Shown here: positions 5,275 through 13,385 of the stretch, piece by piece | Position numbering within the stretch: the first letter of the stretch is position 1 | How the letters are laid out: each line of letters opens with the position of its first letter | NCBI GenBank assembly: GCA_027037535.1 | Contig: JALVZQ010000005.1 | Location: forward strand, 178,686-242,685 | DNA: 64,000 bases | Reading direction: 5' to 3' | Origin: Acidilobaceae archaeon | Lineage (GTDB): Archaea > Thermoproteota > Thermoprotei_A > Sulfolobales > Acidilobaceae | Notes under the pieces: generated by a model | The model's input: only the letters and a program-made list of their open reading frames with translations | What the model was told of the DNA's origin: nothing | Databases searched by the model: none | Made by a program: the position numbers and the translations under genes

Positions 5275-6702
5275 TTAAGGTTTTTCCCTTATCCTCTTTA
5301 TTCTGGGGAAGGTTCCCTCTATGAGCCTTCTCTTGACATTGAACAGGTCCATCGCCACCCTGTGGCTGAGCATTCCTTCCCTTCCGGGCCCTGGCTCCAC
5401 GGCGAAGTTCTCCGCGTTTAGGAGTGGCCTGTACATGTTGTAGGCGAGCCTCGTGACGTTGCCCATCGCGTTCACGGCCCCCCTTATCCTCTCCACCGCC
5501 TCGAGCATGGCCCTCCTGGGGTCTTCTGCCCCCTCCGCTGACTTCCTTATCCTCATCCACATCATGTGGAGGTCCGCTGCCACCGGTGCTATGCTGTGCT
5601 TCTCTGCTTCCCTCTCGTAGTACCTGAGTAGTGCGGCGGCTATCCGCTTCTTTTCGTCCAGTGGGAGGTACTGTACCGTGGGGTGTCTTGCGGCGGCTAT
5701 TATTGGGGCGTCGAGGAGTATGTTCCTGAGGAGGTTTGTGGCCCAGCTCCTCAGCTGGGGGTCTTCTATTCCTTCCCGTCGGAGCGTTTCCTCTGCTCTC
5801 CTCGTTATCTCCGCCACGGTCTGGGTGAGGGGTTCTCCGGTGGTGATGACCTGGTCGAGGTTTTCCCTGAGGATTTTTTCGAGGGTGTTGAGGGTTTTCT
5901 CCTGTTCTTCTCTGCCGAGCTGGGTCTCTGCGAGGACCTGGTTCTTTATCTCCTGGTATACGTTGAGGATGTTTTGTTTTCCTTCGAGGATGATCCTCCT
6001 TATGTAGGGGTGGGGCTCCTTGTTGTCTGCGAGGGGCCTGAGCTGGTGGTATCTTAGGGCCGCTTCCTTCTCGGCGTCGAGGAGGTGTGGGTCTTTCCCG
6101 TTCTTGAGTTCTTGGAGGTCTCGGAGCAGCTCGGCGAGTACTCTCTGGAGGGTCTTGGGCGTTATGTTCTGGGGTAGTCCGAGGCTCTGGGCTATTCTCC
6201 TCGCTTCCTCCTCCGTTAGCTCCCTGGTGGGGTCTGTTGTGGCGAGGTGTCTTATGGCTTCGTGGGGGTGGCTGGGCTGTTTCCCGCTTGTTATTTCTCT
6301 CTCCCACTCGGAGAGTACTGTGGTTATGAGGCCGTGGAGGAGGGTCCCCTTCGGGTCCGCGGGGTCTGCTCTCTGGACGTGGTATTTTACTATGCTGGGG
6401 TGTATTCCTTCCTGGGAGGTGTAGAGGGGGATTTTTGCCTGGTCGAGGGCTGTTTTTATGACCCATCCCGGGAGCTGTTCGGCTATGGCCATCCTGAGGA
6501 GTTCCCTCGCGCCCGTGTGCTCTGGGACGCCGGGTCCTTCGAGTTCTTCGGGTTTTATTCCGAGGAATTCTTCGGGTTTCTTGAGGGCTTCTGCGTGGGG
6601 TGTTCCTCTTATCCGTGAGAGGAGGGTTGCGTAGGCGAGGTTGGGGTTTTGTGACCAGTTCTTTATTCCTGTTTTCTTTAGAACGCGGTATAGGGTGTTC
6701 AC
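5275..6702 (-). CDS. Large charged helical protein of unknown function (part downstream of first usable start)
   Basis: I do not recognise this protein. From the first canonical start in frame (GTG at 6702) it gives 475 residues, rich in Glu, Lys, Arg and Leu, predicted almost wholly helical, without a signal peptide or membrane segment and with no cysteines. The same frame stays open and coding-like for another ~200 codons upstream, so this is probably only the C-terminal 70 percent of the real protein. It lies just downstream of the 832-residue protein gene and shares its GC-rich composition. Such pairs of large unknown proteins are common in archaeal viruses and integrated plasmids, but that is only inference. 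Confidence 0.65.
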   Translation of the reverse strand: MNTLYRVLKKTGIKNWSQNPNLAYATLLSRIRGTPHAEALKKPEEFLGIKPEELEGPGVPEHTGARELLRMAIAEQLPGWVIKTALDQAKIPLYTSQEGIHPSIVKYHVQRADPADPKGTLLHGLITTVLSEWEREITSGKQPSHPHEAIRHLATTDPTRELTEEEARRIAQSLGLPQNITPKTLQRVLAELLRDLQELKNGKDPHLLDAEKEAALRYHQLRPLADNKEPHPYIRRIILEGKQNILNVYQEIKNQVLAETQLGREEQEKTLNTLEKILRENLDQVITTGEPLTQTVAEITRRAEETLRREGIEDPQLRSWATNLLRNILLDAPIIAAARHPTVQYLPLDEKKRIAAALLRYYEREAEKHSIAPVAADLHMMWMRIRKSAEGAEDPRRAMLEAVERIRGAVNAMGNVTRLAYNMYRPLLNAENFAVEPGPGREGMLSHRVAMDLFNVKRRLIEGTFPRIKRIREKP

Positions 6703-7313
6703 AAGCTCGTTCCAGTGCCTGTAGTACTGTTTTATTTCTGGTTGTTTTTCTGCTATTTTTTCGAGGGGGCTCGATAGGAACCACTGGAGTGCCCTGGCTG
6801 GGTCTGCGAGTGCTACGAAGGTGCGTCTCAGCTCATCTCCGTGTTTTTCTTTTATGTAGTCTGCTGTTAGGTGGGGGAAGTACTTTGATAGTTCGTGGGC
6901 GGTGTGGATTAGGGTGGAGGCTATGTAGTTGAAGAACTTTTTCCTGTCCTTGTGGAGGCCTTTTTCTACGGCGAGCTTTATGGCCTTGTAGAGGAGGGTT
7001 GCGGTGGGCTTGTAGGCAGGAGAGAGGTCATCTTTTCGGATTATTTCTTCTATGTACCGTTTTATGAGGGGGTCTTCTACTTGTTCTTTTATCTTTTCGA
7101 TTTCTTCTCTTTCCTTGGGGTTTTCTTCTGCTATGGCTTCTATGGTTGCCCGGAGTTTTTCTATTTCCTTGTAGCGTGCTTTTTCTTCCTCTGGTAGGGG
7201 GCCTCTCGCCTCTTCTTCTCGCCTTATTATTTGTTCTGCGTGTTTTTCTGCTTGTTCGGCCCTTTTCTTCAGCTGGTAGTATTTTATTATCCAGCCAAGG
7301 ACCGTGCTTTCAT
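6703..7313 (-). other. Coding-like upstream continuation lacking any ATG, GTG or TTG
   Basis: The frame of the gene at 5275-6702 stays open back to a TAG just upstream of 7314, about 204 codons, with the same helical charged character (for example YYQLKKRAEQAEKHAEQ and FFNYIASTLIHTAHELSKYF). Not one ATG, GTG or TTG occurs in that frame. An ATG at 7313 overlaps the stop of the upstream gene as ATGA but stops after eight codons (MKARSLAG). A single-base shift within those codons would join it to the long frame. The gene therefore carries a 5' frameshift, is recoded, or uses an unusual start. Confidence 0.6.
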
Positions 7314-9808
7314 CCCCCTTCTTTTCCTATGGTTAGGTTTCCGATCCTTATATACGATGCGTTCTCTCCCAGGGTGAGGGTGAGTGTCTGGACGGCGGGT
7401 GTGCCTACGGTGTGGTAGGCGGCCAGGGTCCCTGTGAGGTATCCTGCTACTACGCAGGGGAAGGTCTTGAATACGTCTTTCCCGAACTCCTTCAGCCTTT
7501 CTACCTTGGTGAGCGCCTTTCCTTCCTTGAGGAGTTTTGCTGCTTCGTCCGCTTCCTTGGCTGCCTCGTCTACTACGCTCTTGGCCTCCTCTGCCGACTC
7601 TGTGATGGTCTTCCTTGCCTCTTCTTCCACATCCGTGGGCGTCACCGTTCCTTGCTTTCTCTCTTTCAGCTCGTCCAACTTCTCCATGAATTTATCTGGT
7701 TTTGGTAGTTTCTCTCCGAGGGTTGTCTTGAGCTTCTCTATCTCCCTTGTGAGGACCTGCTTTATGTTCTTGAACCGGGTGTAGGAGTCCCGGAAGCTCT
7801 TGTTGAAGAGCCTGAGTTCTTCCTCGGAGAGTTCCTCTCCTCTCTGTGCCTTGAGCAGGATGTCCGTGATCTTCGAATAGCCTGCCTCCTTCGCCGAGGT
7901 TATCTTGTTGGCGAGGAGGGTCTTCAGGTCGGGGTATGTTTGTAAGAGCTTCGAGTACCTCTTATCACTCTTGGCTACCTCTTCTATTATGGCTACGGGA
8001 TCCTTTTCAAGGACATCCGGATCTTTCGCAACGTATTCTTTCAGTTCGGTGATGAACGAGCTGAGATCCCTGTTACACGTCGTTCCCGTGGCCCCAACAC
8101 CAGTACAGAGGCTCCGTGATAGCTCAACGGAGCCGAGCTGTTTCAAGCTCTTAGCCGTCTCTTCGCGGACAAGCCTGATTCCCTCATCGCTCAGGTACTT
8201 TTCCGGCTCCCTGAGCGCCTCGCCGGTCATCTTGAGGAACGAACGGTAAATCCTCTCGCTCTCGGCCCCTATCTTCTTCAGGGCCTCCTCGGTCAAGACC
8301 CTCTCGCGGAGCGCCTGGTAGTAGTGGAGCGCGTACTTGTCCACGAAGACATCGTCCCCGGAGTCGAGCACGTCGGCCACGAGGGTGCTCCATTTGGTGC
8401 TACAGTATGTGGGCGAGATGTGGCAGATCTTTGCCAGGGCACTGACCCGGTCCGCCGGCTTCGAGAGTATCTTTGCCTGTTCGAGGGCGTCCCTGACCGG
8501 GGCATCGGGGAAGAGGGCCCTGAACTGCTCAGCTATCACCCTCTCGTACTGCCACCGGGATATGAAGGGAGAAAGCCGGGAGATCTTCCCCTGAGACGCC
8601 AAGTACTGCTGGACGGCGCGGTCGGCCAGATACCTCTGGGCAACGGACCGGGACGTGGCGAGAACCGTGCCACCATAGGCGAGCGACCCGACGAACGTGG
8701 CGGCCGTCTGCTCCAGCCCCATCCAGGGGACGGTATAGGAGTAGAGGCCCACGCTACCAGTATCGGCGAGACTCTCCCTCATCTTGTCCTCCACCGTGGC
8801 CTTCGCCAAATAGGGAGGAAGCCAGCAGGTAGCACCAGCCTCGAGGACAGCGGCGAGACCACCCACGAACATCTTGGAGGCCATCTCGCAGGCGAACAGG
8901 CCGGCGGTACAGGCCACGCCAAAGGTGTTGAGGGTGTGGGTACCCAAAACCTCATCCGTTATCCTCGTATCAATATACTTCCCATAACAGGTGTTCTCCA
9001 GGCCCAGCGCCTCTTTGGTATCCTTGTCGACGCACAGGGCGAAGTGCTGTTCCTCGAAGGGCTTCTGGCCCAGGTCAAACTCCGTGACGAGGAGCCTGAG
9101 GGTATCCTCGAGCGTGTTGTACCGGTCGAGTATCCTTACCGGTATATTGTTGTCGCCGCCGCAGGAGAGTAGAGCGCTTTCCACCAGGTCTTTGGCTTCC
9201 CTGTCGCCGGCGTTGGGCGGAACGATGACTGGGTGGACTCTGGCGTTGTAGTTCTGGGTGAGGGCTTGGAGGAGGTTCTTTTCGAAGGCCTGCTGGGCCG
9301 ACTGGGGGCTGTCCTCCTTGAGGGCCTCGGTGAGGGCATCGTGGAGGAGCCCCGGGGTTATGGCGTTGGGGGTGAGGGTTATCCGGACAGGGGTGCTGGT
9401 GATGCCTCGGGTTGTGGGATGGCGGAGCACCACGGTCACCGCCGCGTTCTCCTCTATGGCCTTGGGCCTGAGGGTGAGGTAGTAGTGGTTGTTTGCAGTG
9501 ACGAGGAGGACCTTATCCTTGTCCCCGCCACTATTCTTCCAGGAATCGAGCAACGTATAGCCCCCGGGAGCGTCGAGGCCCTCCAGGCTACCGGTGTCGC
9601 CCACCACCGCACTGATACCACAACCGTTCCCGCAGACCTCGGAGACGTCCACCAGGTAGGTGCCGAGACCGGGGCAGTCCCCGGCGAGGAGGAGCACCGG
9701 AACCACGTAGGAGAGGGAACCCGACACGCCCCCACCGGAGGAGACGCCGAAGAGCAAGAGATCATAGACATCGCCCCCGTTCTTGTTCTCCGCAGCCTGG
9801 AACACCAC
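7310..9808 (-). CDS. Large cysteine-bearing protein with membrane segments, unknown function
   Basis: 832 residues from a GTG at 9808. I do not recognise the family. The first ~220 residues are mostly beta-rich with Gly, Ser and paired Cys (CGNGCG near 59-64); a middle region (about 300-400) has hydrophobic stretches (VACTAGLFACEMASKMFVGG, TAATFVGSLAYGGTVLA); residues ~430-760 are helical; a C-terminal hydrophobic segment (FPCVVAGYLTGTLAAYH) is followed by NASYIRIGN. Cysteines and membrane parts suggest a surface or envelope protein. Segment 179-216 recurs as remnants at 2016-2129 and 4312-4425. The 5' end may be truncated at the island junction. Confidence 0.6.
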   Translation of the reverse strand: MVFQAAENKNGGDVYDLLLFGVSSGGGVSGSLSYVVPVLLLAGDCPGLGTYLVDVSEVCGNGCGISAVVGDTGSLEGLDAPGGYTLLDSWKNSGGDKDKVLLVTANNHYYLTLRPKAIEENAAVTVVLRHPTTRGITSTPVRITLTPNAITPGLLHDALTEALKEDSPQSAQQAFEKNLLQALTQNYNARVHPVIVPPNAGDREAKDLVESALLSCGGDNNIPVRILDRYNTLEDTLRLLVTEFDLGQKPFEEQHFALCVDKDTKEALGLENTCYGKYIDTRITDEVLGTHTLNTFGVACTAGLFACEMASKMFVGGLAAVLEAGATCWLPPYLAKATVEDKMRESLADTGSVGLYSYTVPWMGLEQTAATFVGSLAYGGTVLATSRSVAQRYLADRAVQQYLASQGKISRLSPFISRWQYERVIAEQFRALFPDAPVRDALEQAKILSKPADRVSALAKICHISPTYCSTKWSTLVADVLDSGDDVFVDKYALHYYQALRERVLTEEALKKIGAESERIYRSFLKMTGEALREPEKYLSDEGIRLVREETAKSLKQLGSVELSRSLCTGVGATGTTCNRDLSSFITELKEYVAKDPDVLEKDPVAIIEEVAKSDKRYSKLLQTYPDLKTLLANKITSAKEAGYSKITDILLKAQRGEELSEEELRLFNKSFRDSYTRFKNIKQVLTREIEKLKTTLGEKLPKPDKFMEKLDELKERKQGTVTPTDVEEEARKTITESAEEAKSVVDEAAKEADEAAKLLKEGKALTKVERLKEFGKDVFKTFPCVVAGYLTGTLAAYHTVGTPAVQTLTLTLGENASYIRIGNLTIGKEGG

Positions 9809-9893
9809 GGAAGTAGGATCCTTGAGGAAAGACGCAACGGTCTCGGCAAAGGCACCGACGTAGTCCCCATCGCCGACCCTATCCCTGTAGAAT
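9809..9893 (-). other. Open frame upstream of the 832-aa gene, ending at a composition junction
   Basis: The frame continues upstream of the GTG at 9808 with coding-like residues (KQFYRDRVGDGDYVGAFAE) but contains no ATG, GTG or TTG. At about 9893 the sequence turns sharply from GC-rich to AT-rich. This suggests that the original 5' end of the gene was lost at the edge of the island. The stretch 9894-10043 is AT-rich and I see no gene in it. Confidence 0.5.
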
Positions 9894-10043
9894 TGTTTAA
9901 TAACTATGTTTAGATAATTTGGGCGATTATGATGATTATTTTTATGTCTATATAGAAGAGTTTGGCTTCTTGTTCTACTCTTTTCTAGAATACGTGATTC
10001 TTTTATCAGTTTTACGGATCCCCCGTTTATTGAGGTTTTGTTA

Positions 10044-10724
10044 TTATTGTGGGTACTCTAGGTATTTTAACTTTAAAAATTGGTGTTTGCCCCTGCACCC
10101 TTCTATTTTCTTGGATACAACCTGTATTAGGTATTTTAGGTATATTGCTCTGACAAGTGCATTGAAGTCTTTCAGGAGTACTTCGAGAGCGCTTCCAGCT
10201 ATACCTAGCTTATCGAGGTGGTATTTTACTAGTACAGAGTTTTGTATTATATTTATTTCTGGTGTTACCTGTATGCTTGTTTTTCCTTGTAGGAAACTTA
10301 TAGATGCATCCTTCACTGTTCCGTTTTCAACCAATATACTTACTACGTGGTTAGCGTTGATGTATTCTCTGTCTATCTGGCTGAACCTTGATACTCCTTG
10401 TGGATGTGTATGTATAACTGCATAGTTATATGAAGGATCGGGTAGTTTTGGATCTAGTACCTTAACCTCCGTTCTAGAGGCTTTCTGGTTAGGTATATGA
10501 ATGTCTTTGAAGGGATTAGGCGTTAGAACATAATATATTATATCGGTCCTGTCCGGTTTATTTTTCGGTTCGGGCTCTTTTATCTTTCTAATATATGCTA
10601 AGACCTCGGTGCCACAATAATTATGGATTAACCATATTATGTCTACAAGCGCCTTATCAACTAATAAAATATAGTTTAATTTCCCCGATAGTACGAGTAT
10701 TTTTTCGAAGGATCTCCAAGACAT
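10044..10724 (-). CDS. JAB/MPN-domain (JAMM) metalloprotease, probable de-conjugating enzyme
   Basis: 226 residues. The JAMM zinc motif is complete: E40 in CGTEVLAYI, H105 and H107 in VIHTHPQG, S115 and D118 in FSQIDRE. JAB proteases cut ubiquitin-like proteins from targets or trim their precursors. The gene is last of three in an operon with an E2-like gene (6 bp upstream) and a Ubl-E1 fusion gene, the classical set for ubiquitin-like conjugation in prokaryotes. The C-terminal ~90 residues are helical and basic (KYLIQVVSKKIEGCRGKH) and unassigned. AT-rich composition contrasts with the island on the left. Confidence 0.85.
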   Translation of the reverse strand: MSWRSFEKILVLSGKLNYILLVDKALVDIIWLIHNYCGTEVLAYIRKIKEPEPKNKPDRTDIIYYVLTPNPFKDIHIPNQKASRTEVKVLDPKLPDPSYNYAVIHTHPQGVSRFSQIDREYINANHVVSILVENGTVKDASISFLQGKTSIQVTPEINIIQNSVLVKYHLDKLGIAGSALEVLLKDFNALVRAIYLKYLIQVVSKKIEGCRGKHQFLKLKYLEYPQ

Positions 10725-10730
10725 GCCTTA

Positions 10731-11318
10731 TTATCCCTCACATTGTTTCCTAAGACAACTCTCTAAACTTGTCGGCAGGAATTCGCGTAGCTTCTTATAT
10801 GCTTTGCATCCATAGCTTCCAAGTGTGCTATCGATGCTTGGAACTGATACCATAGTCATTAATCCTACTAAATAGGTTGCTTTCTTCACGATGTCCCATT
10901 GCGGAGAATATTTTCCTAGTGTCCCGGGACATAGTGAGCCAGTTTTATCTACATTAGGATGAGCTTCCCTGAACGAGAAGACTATTTTCTTTAAGTATTC
11001 GTTATTAATGCTACTGATCTTTTTCTTGAAAGGATAGTTCTTTATAATAAAGAACCTTAGCCTCTTGTTAATTCTTGGTTTATTAAACTTGATTACTTCA
11101 TCCTTGTATCTGGCCCTGCCATAGAATACGACAGGCCTAGTTAGCTTATAGAGCTTGTTTCTGTCACCGCAGACTGGTGCACGTATGATTGATGATATTA
11201 CTCCTATTTCAAAGTCTATTTCACTAGTTTCTGTTGAAATATAATGCACATAGATATATCCGATTTTAGACTCAATATAGTTGAACATTTCAATACTAGT
11301 CGACCACATCCGACTCAA
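10731..11318 (-). CDS. E2-like ubiquitin-conjugating-fold protein
   Basis: 195 residues. Several E2 landmarks occur in the right order: a strand followed by NYPFKKK at ~94-100 (compare YPFxPP of E2 enzymes), HPNV at 120-123, a Gly-Ser-Leu-Cys with candidate catalytic C130, a following Trp at 141 and a leucine/valine-rich helix (ATYLVGLMTMVSVPS). In E2 enzymes the Cys carries the modifier as a thioester. It starts with TTG overlapping the stop of the Ubl-E1 gene (TTGA), and the JAB gene follows. No family member was compared directly, so the call rests on motif order and neighbours. Confidence 0.75.
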   Translation of the reverse strand: MSRMWSTSIEMFNYIESKIGYIYVHYISTETSEIDFEIGVISSIIRAPVCGDRNKLYKLTRPVVFYGRARYKDEVIKFNKPRINKRLRFFIIKNYPFKKKISSINNEYLKKIVFSFREAHPNVDKTGSLCPGTLGKYSPQWDIVKKATYLVGLMTMVSVPSIDSTLGSYGCKAYKKLREFLPTSLESCLRKQCEG

Positions 11319-12262
11319 ACCTCCTCCAAGGATGCCGACTTAACAAGACGAGACAATGTAGTCTTGTAGAGAAACTTCTTATCTAGGAAATCCTCTTCGC
11401 TGATCCATAACAGTATGTGGACCACTAACGCTGCTGCCACTGCAGGCGTAGCCACGTAGACAGGAGCAGTAGTATAGCCTGGGGATTCATTGCTTATACT
11501 CCATTCTCCGGGTACAAGGTTTACTCCTATAGTGATACTTTCTCCATCGTAATGAACCGTTATGAGTCTTTTCCCCGATCTAAGCCATTCCTTTAAATAT
11601 GGTCGTAGCTTTAGGCTATCAGTTGCCTCGATAAGAATATCGCTTCTAAGATCGTGAATAACCGTTTCTAAAGGATACTCATATGTCTGGAAACCTATTT
11701 CCTTATTGGAGGCTCTTATTATATCAGCAATAGCCCTGGCTTTTAGAAAGCATACTTGTTTAATGTTGTAAGGTGTCCTGTTTAAGTTATGCGGCTCAAT
11801 ATAGTCAAAATCTATGAGCTCTAGAAATCCTATTTGACGTGATAATGCTAGGAAATATGCTATCCAGCTGCCTATTCCTCCTAGCCCTGCAACCGCGACA
11901 CTGTCTATCTTTCGGAGAGGAAGGTTTTTCTGTCTAAGAAAAAAAGATTCCGGTCTAACTAACTTTTCTATTTCATTAGGATCGCAGTATGTCTCTCTTA
12001 TCCATGTAGAGGCCGCGACGTCTGCTGGTATAATATTTACCTTGAGGGATCTATTATTCATGAACATTTTGTCTATATCTCCAGGCAAGACTCTAGTATC
12101 GTTTATGTATACATCGAATCTTCCCATTCCGTTTTCTTGCGCAGTCCTCGCTATTAGCGCCTTGAGGTCCAGTGGAGTTTCTATAGACACGTTTTTGAGT
12201 AAGGGCATACCATTTACCATGATGGTGACAGTTCTTCGTTCTCCGTTAAGAGAACTAGGCAC
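11315..12262 (-). CDS. Fusion of ubiquitin-like (beta-grasp) domain with E1/ThiF-type adenylating domain
   Basis: 315 residues from a GTG at 12262 preceded by GGTGG. Residues ~9-80 look like a beta-grasp ubiquitin-like domain: paired strands (TVTIMVNG, VSIET), a helix (LKALIARTAQENG), then VYINDTRVLPGD and a final strand (SLKVNIIP). The ThiF/E1 domain follows: GLGGIG at 126-131 for ATP, DFDYIEPHNLNR at 151-162, K174 and EATDS at 212-216. Only two cysteines exist (C93, C171) and neither sits at the usual E1 catalytic place; the Ubl part has no exposed Gly-Gly tail. First gene of the E1-E2-JAB operon. Confidence 0.8.
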   Translation of the reverse strand: MPSSLNGERRTVTIMVNGMPLLKNVSIETPLDLKALIARTAQENGMGRFDVYINDTRVLPGDIDKMFMNNRSLKVNIIPADVAASTWIRETYCDPNEIEKLVRPESFFLRQKNLPLRKIDSVAVAGLGGIGSWIAYFLALSRQIGFLELIDFDYIEPHNLNRTPYNIKQVCFLKARAIADIIRASNKEIGFQTYEYPLETVIHDLRSDILIEATDSLKLRPYLKEWLRSGKRLITVHYDGESITIGVNLVPGEWSISNESPGYTTAPVYVATPAVAAALVVHILLWISEEDFLDKKFLYKTTLSRLVKSASLEEV

Positions 12263-12715
12263 TCTTAGCCACCCTCATATAATACTAATTTAAAAACTAG
12301 GATAAATCAACATAGACTTCTATTTCAGTTAAACTTAAAAAACTACCATAAACAATAGCATTATATATATTATTGTGGATATTAAAGTATATACAACGCT
12401 ACAACCTAGACGGGAACGCTAGTCCTAACTATAACCACATTCCCAGAGGGCCTTTATTGTGGAAATGCTATACCGCTAGATAGTGGACATTTAATTATTT
12501 TTTCCCAATTGTAATGTGGATCTCTAAACGGTATTAGTTATATTGATAGTGGATTTTCAATCCACTCGAATTCTATATAAGGTCATAGTGGTATTATGGA
12601 GCTTCCTTGGCTTACAGGTAGTATAATTTTTACATGATTACTCATCCTGTTATGGTATCATTAGAAAAAGATTACCGCTAATAAAACTTTTACTAAACCC
12701 AGAGGGTGAGCCAGA
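12263..12715. other. Divergent intergenic region between Ubl-E1 operon and zinc-ribbon/HerA genes
   Basis: 453 bp, AT-rich, no convincing gene. It should hold both promoters. A perfect palindrome, GTGGATT-TTC-AATCCAC, lies at 12549-12565. The related words tagtggac, gatagtgga and catagtggt recur between 12470 and 12600 and could be operator half-sites. Before the zinc-ribbon gene a TATA-like AATAAAACTTTTA (about 12677-12690) and GAGGGTGA are visible. Confidence 0.4.
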
Positions 12716-13312
12716 GTGATTCAAGGTGTTTTTAGAAGAATACTACCAATGCTTGGAACCAAGTCAAGTAACAATGTAGCCGTTCCCATAGTTCTTCGGC
12801 ATATTACTTGCCCGTATTGTTCTAGTATATTCGGCGTCTTGACACTGGGTAAAATATCGAGGAAAATCGACCGAAACATGATAACAACTATAAACGGGAG
12901 GGATGACGCGAATCCCGGGTTTAGGGAAACACATCTAGCAAACCCTATAAAGTGTCCTGACTGTGGAGGAGAATTCATAGTATTCGTAGGTGTAGAATAT
13001 GACCAGAACTATAGTGAGGTTAAGGATGTAGACGTAAAGATAGTTACACCTAACGATCCCTACGTTAAGCAGCTATCTGTATGGCCCCACAGAGGCCTTG
13101 TTATGAGAAAAGTCTTGGAATATAGTCCACACACAGTCAAAATATACGAGTCTATGGATCACTTCGAGCAATATAATGAGAATACCAAGGATATAGCCGC
13201 TGCAAGTCTAATTAACATAAACGCTACCCATAGCCTCAAAAATGTACATGCAGGCGAAGAAGACAAGCAATGGGAGCCTAAGATAGTTGATCTATCTAGG
13301 AACCGTGGATAA
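12716..13312 (+). CDS. Zinc-ribbon protein of unknown function
   Basis: 198 residues from GTG at 12716, preceded by GAGGGTGA. Two CxxC knuckles, C32/C35 (TCPYCSSIFG) and C80/C83 (KCPDCGGEF), form a probable single zinc ribbon with a 44-residue insert. The rest is soluble and unassigned. Similar spacing and a related pattern occur in the small protein at 62198-62590. It is the first of three plus-strand genes ending with a HerA-like ATPase and is divergent to the Ubl-E1 operon. It could be a DNA-binding or adaptor partner of the ATPase. Confidence 0.7.
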   Translation: MIQGVFRRILPMLGTKSSNNVAVPIVLRHITCPYCSSIFGVLTLGKISRKIDRNMITTINGRDDANPGFRETHLANPIKCPDCGGEFIVFVGVEYDQNYSEVKDVDVKIVTPNDPYVKQLSVWPHRGLVMRKVLEYSPHTVKIYESMDHFEQYNENTKDIAAASLININATHSLKNVHAGEEDKQWEPKIVDLSRNRG

Positions 13313-13385
13313 TAATATTTTCCTCTAATTCTCGGATCAAAGACCCTTGATTTAACCCAGGCTATCCTAATGAGGGACAATAACC

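Noticed and set aside
1..5300. CRISPR array or insertion-sequence origin of the repeated segments
   Set aside because: Repeats are large, partly coding and unevenly spaced; no spacer pattern, no cas gene, no terminal inverted repeats and no transposase.
5132..6784. Long open frame of ~550 codons, minus strand, rich in Arg, Pro and Thr
   Set aside because: It is an out-of-frame shadow of the GC-rich gene at 5275-6702; its composition (runs of RPRR and PPR) is typical of a wrong frame.
8324..9172. Plus-strand open frame of 282 codons opposite the 832-residue gene
   Set aside because: Antisense shadow in GC-rich coding DNA; no domain, no promoter, and the minus-strand frame has coherent protein character.
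9919..10425. Plus-strand frame of 168 codons opposite the JAB gene
   Set aside because: The minus strand has the complete JAMM motif; the plus frame has no recognisable features.
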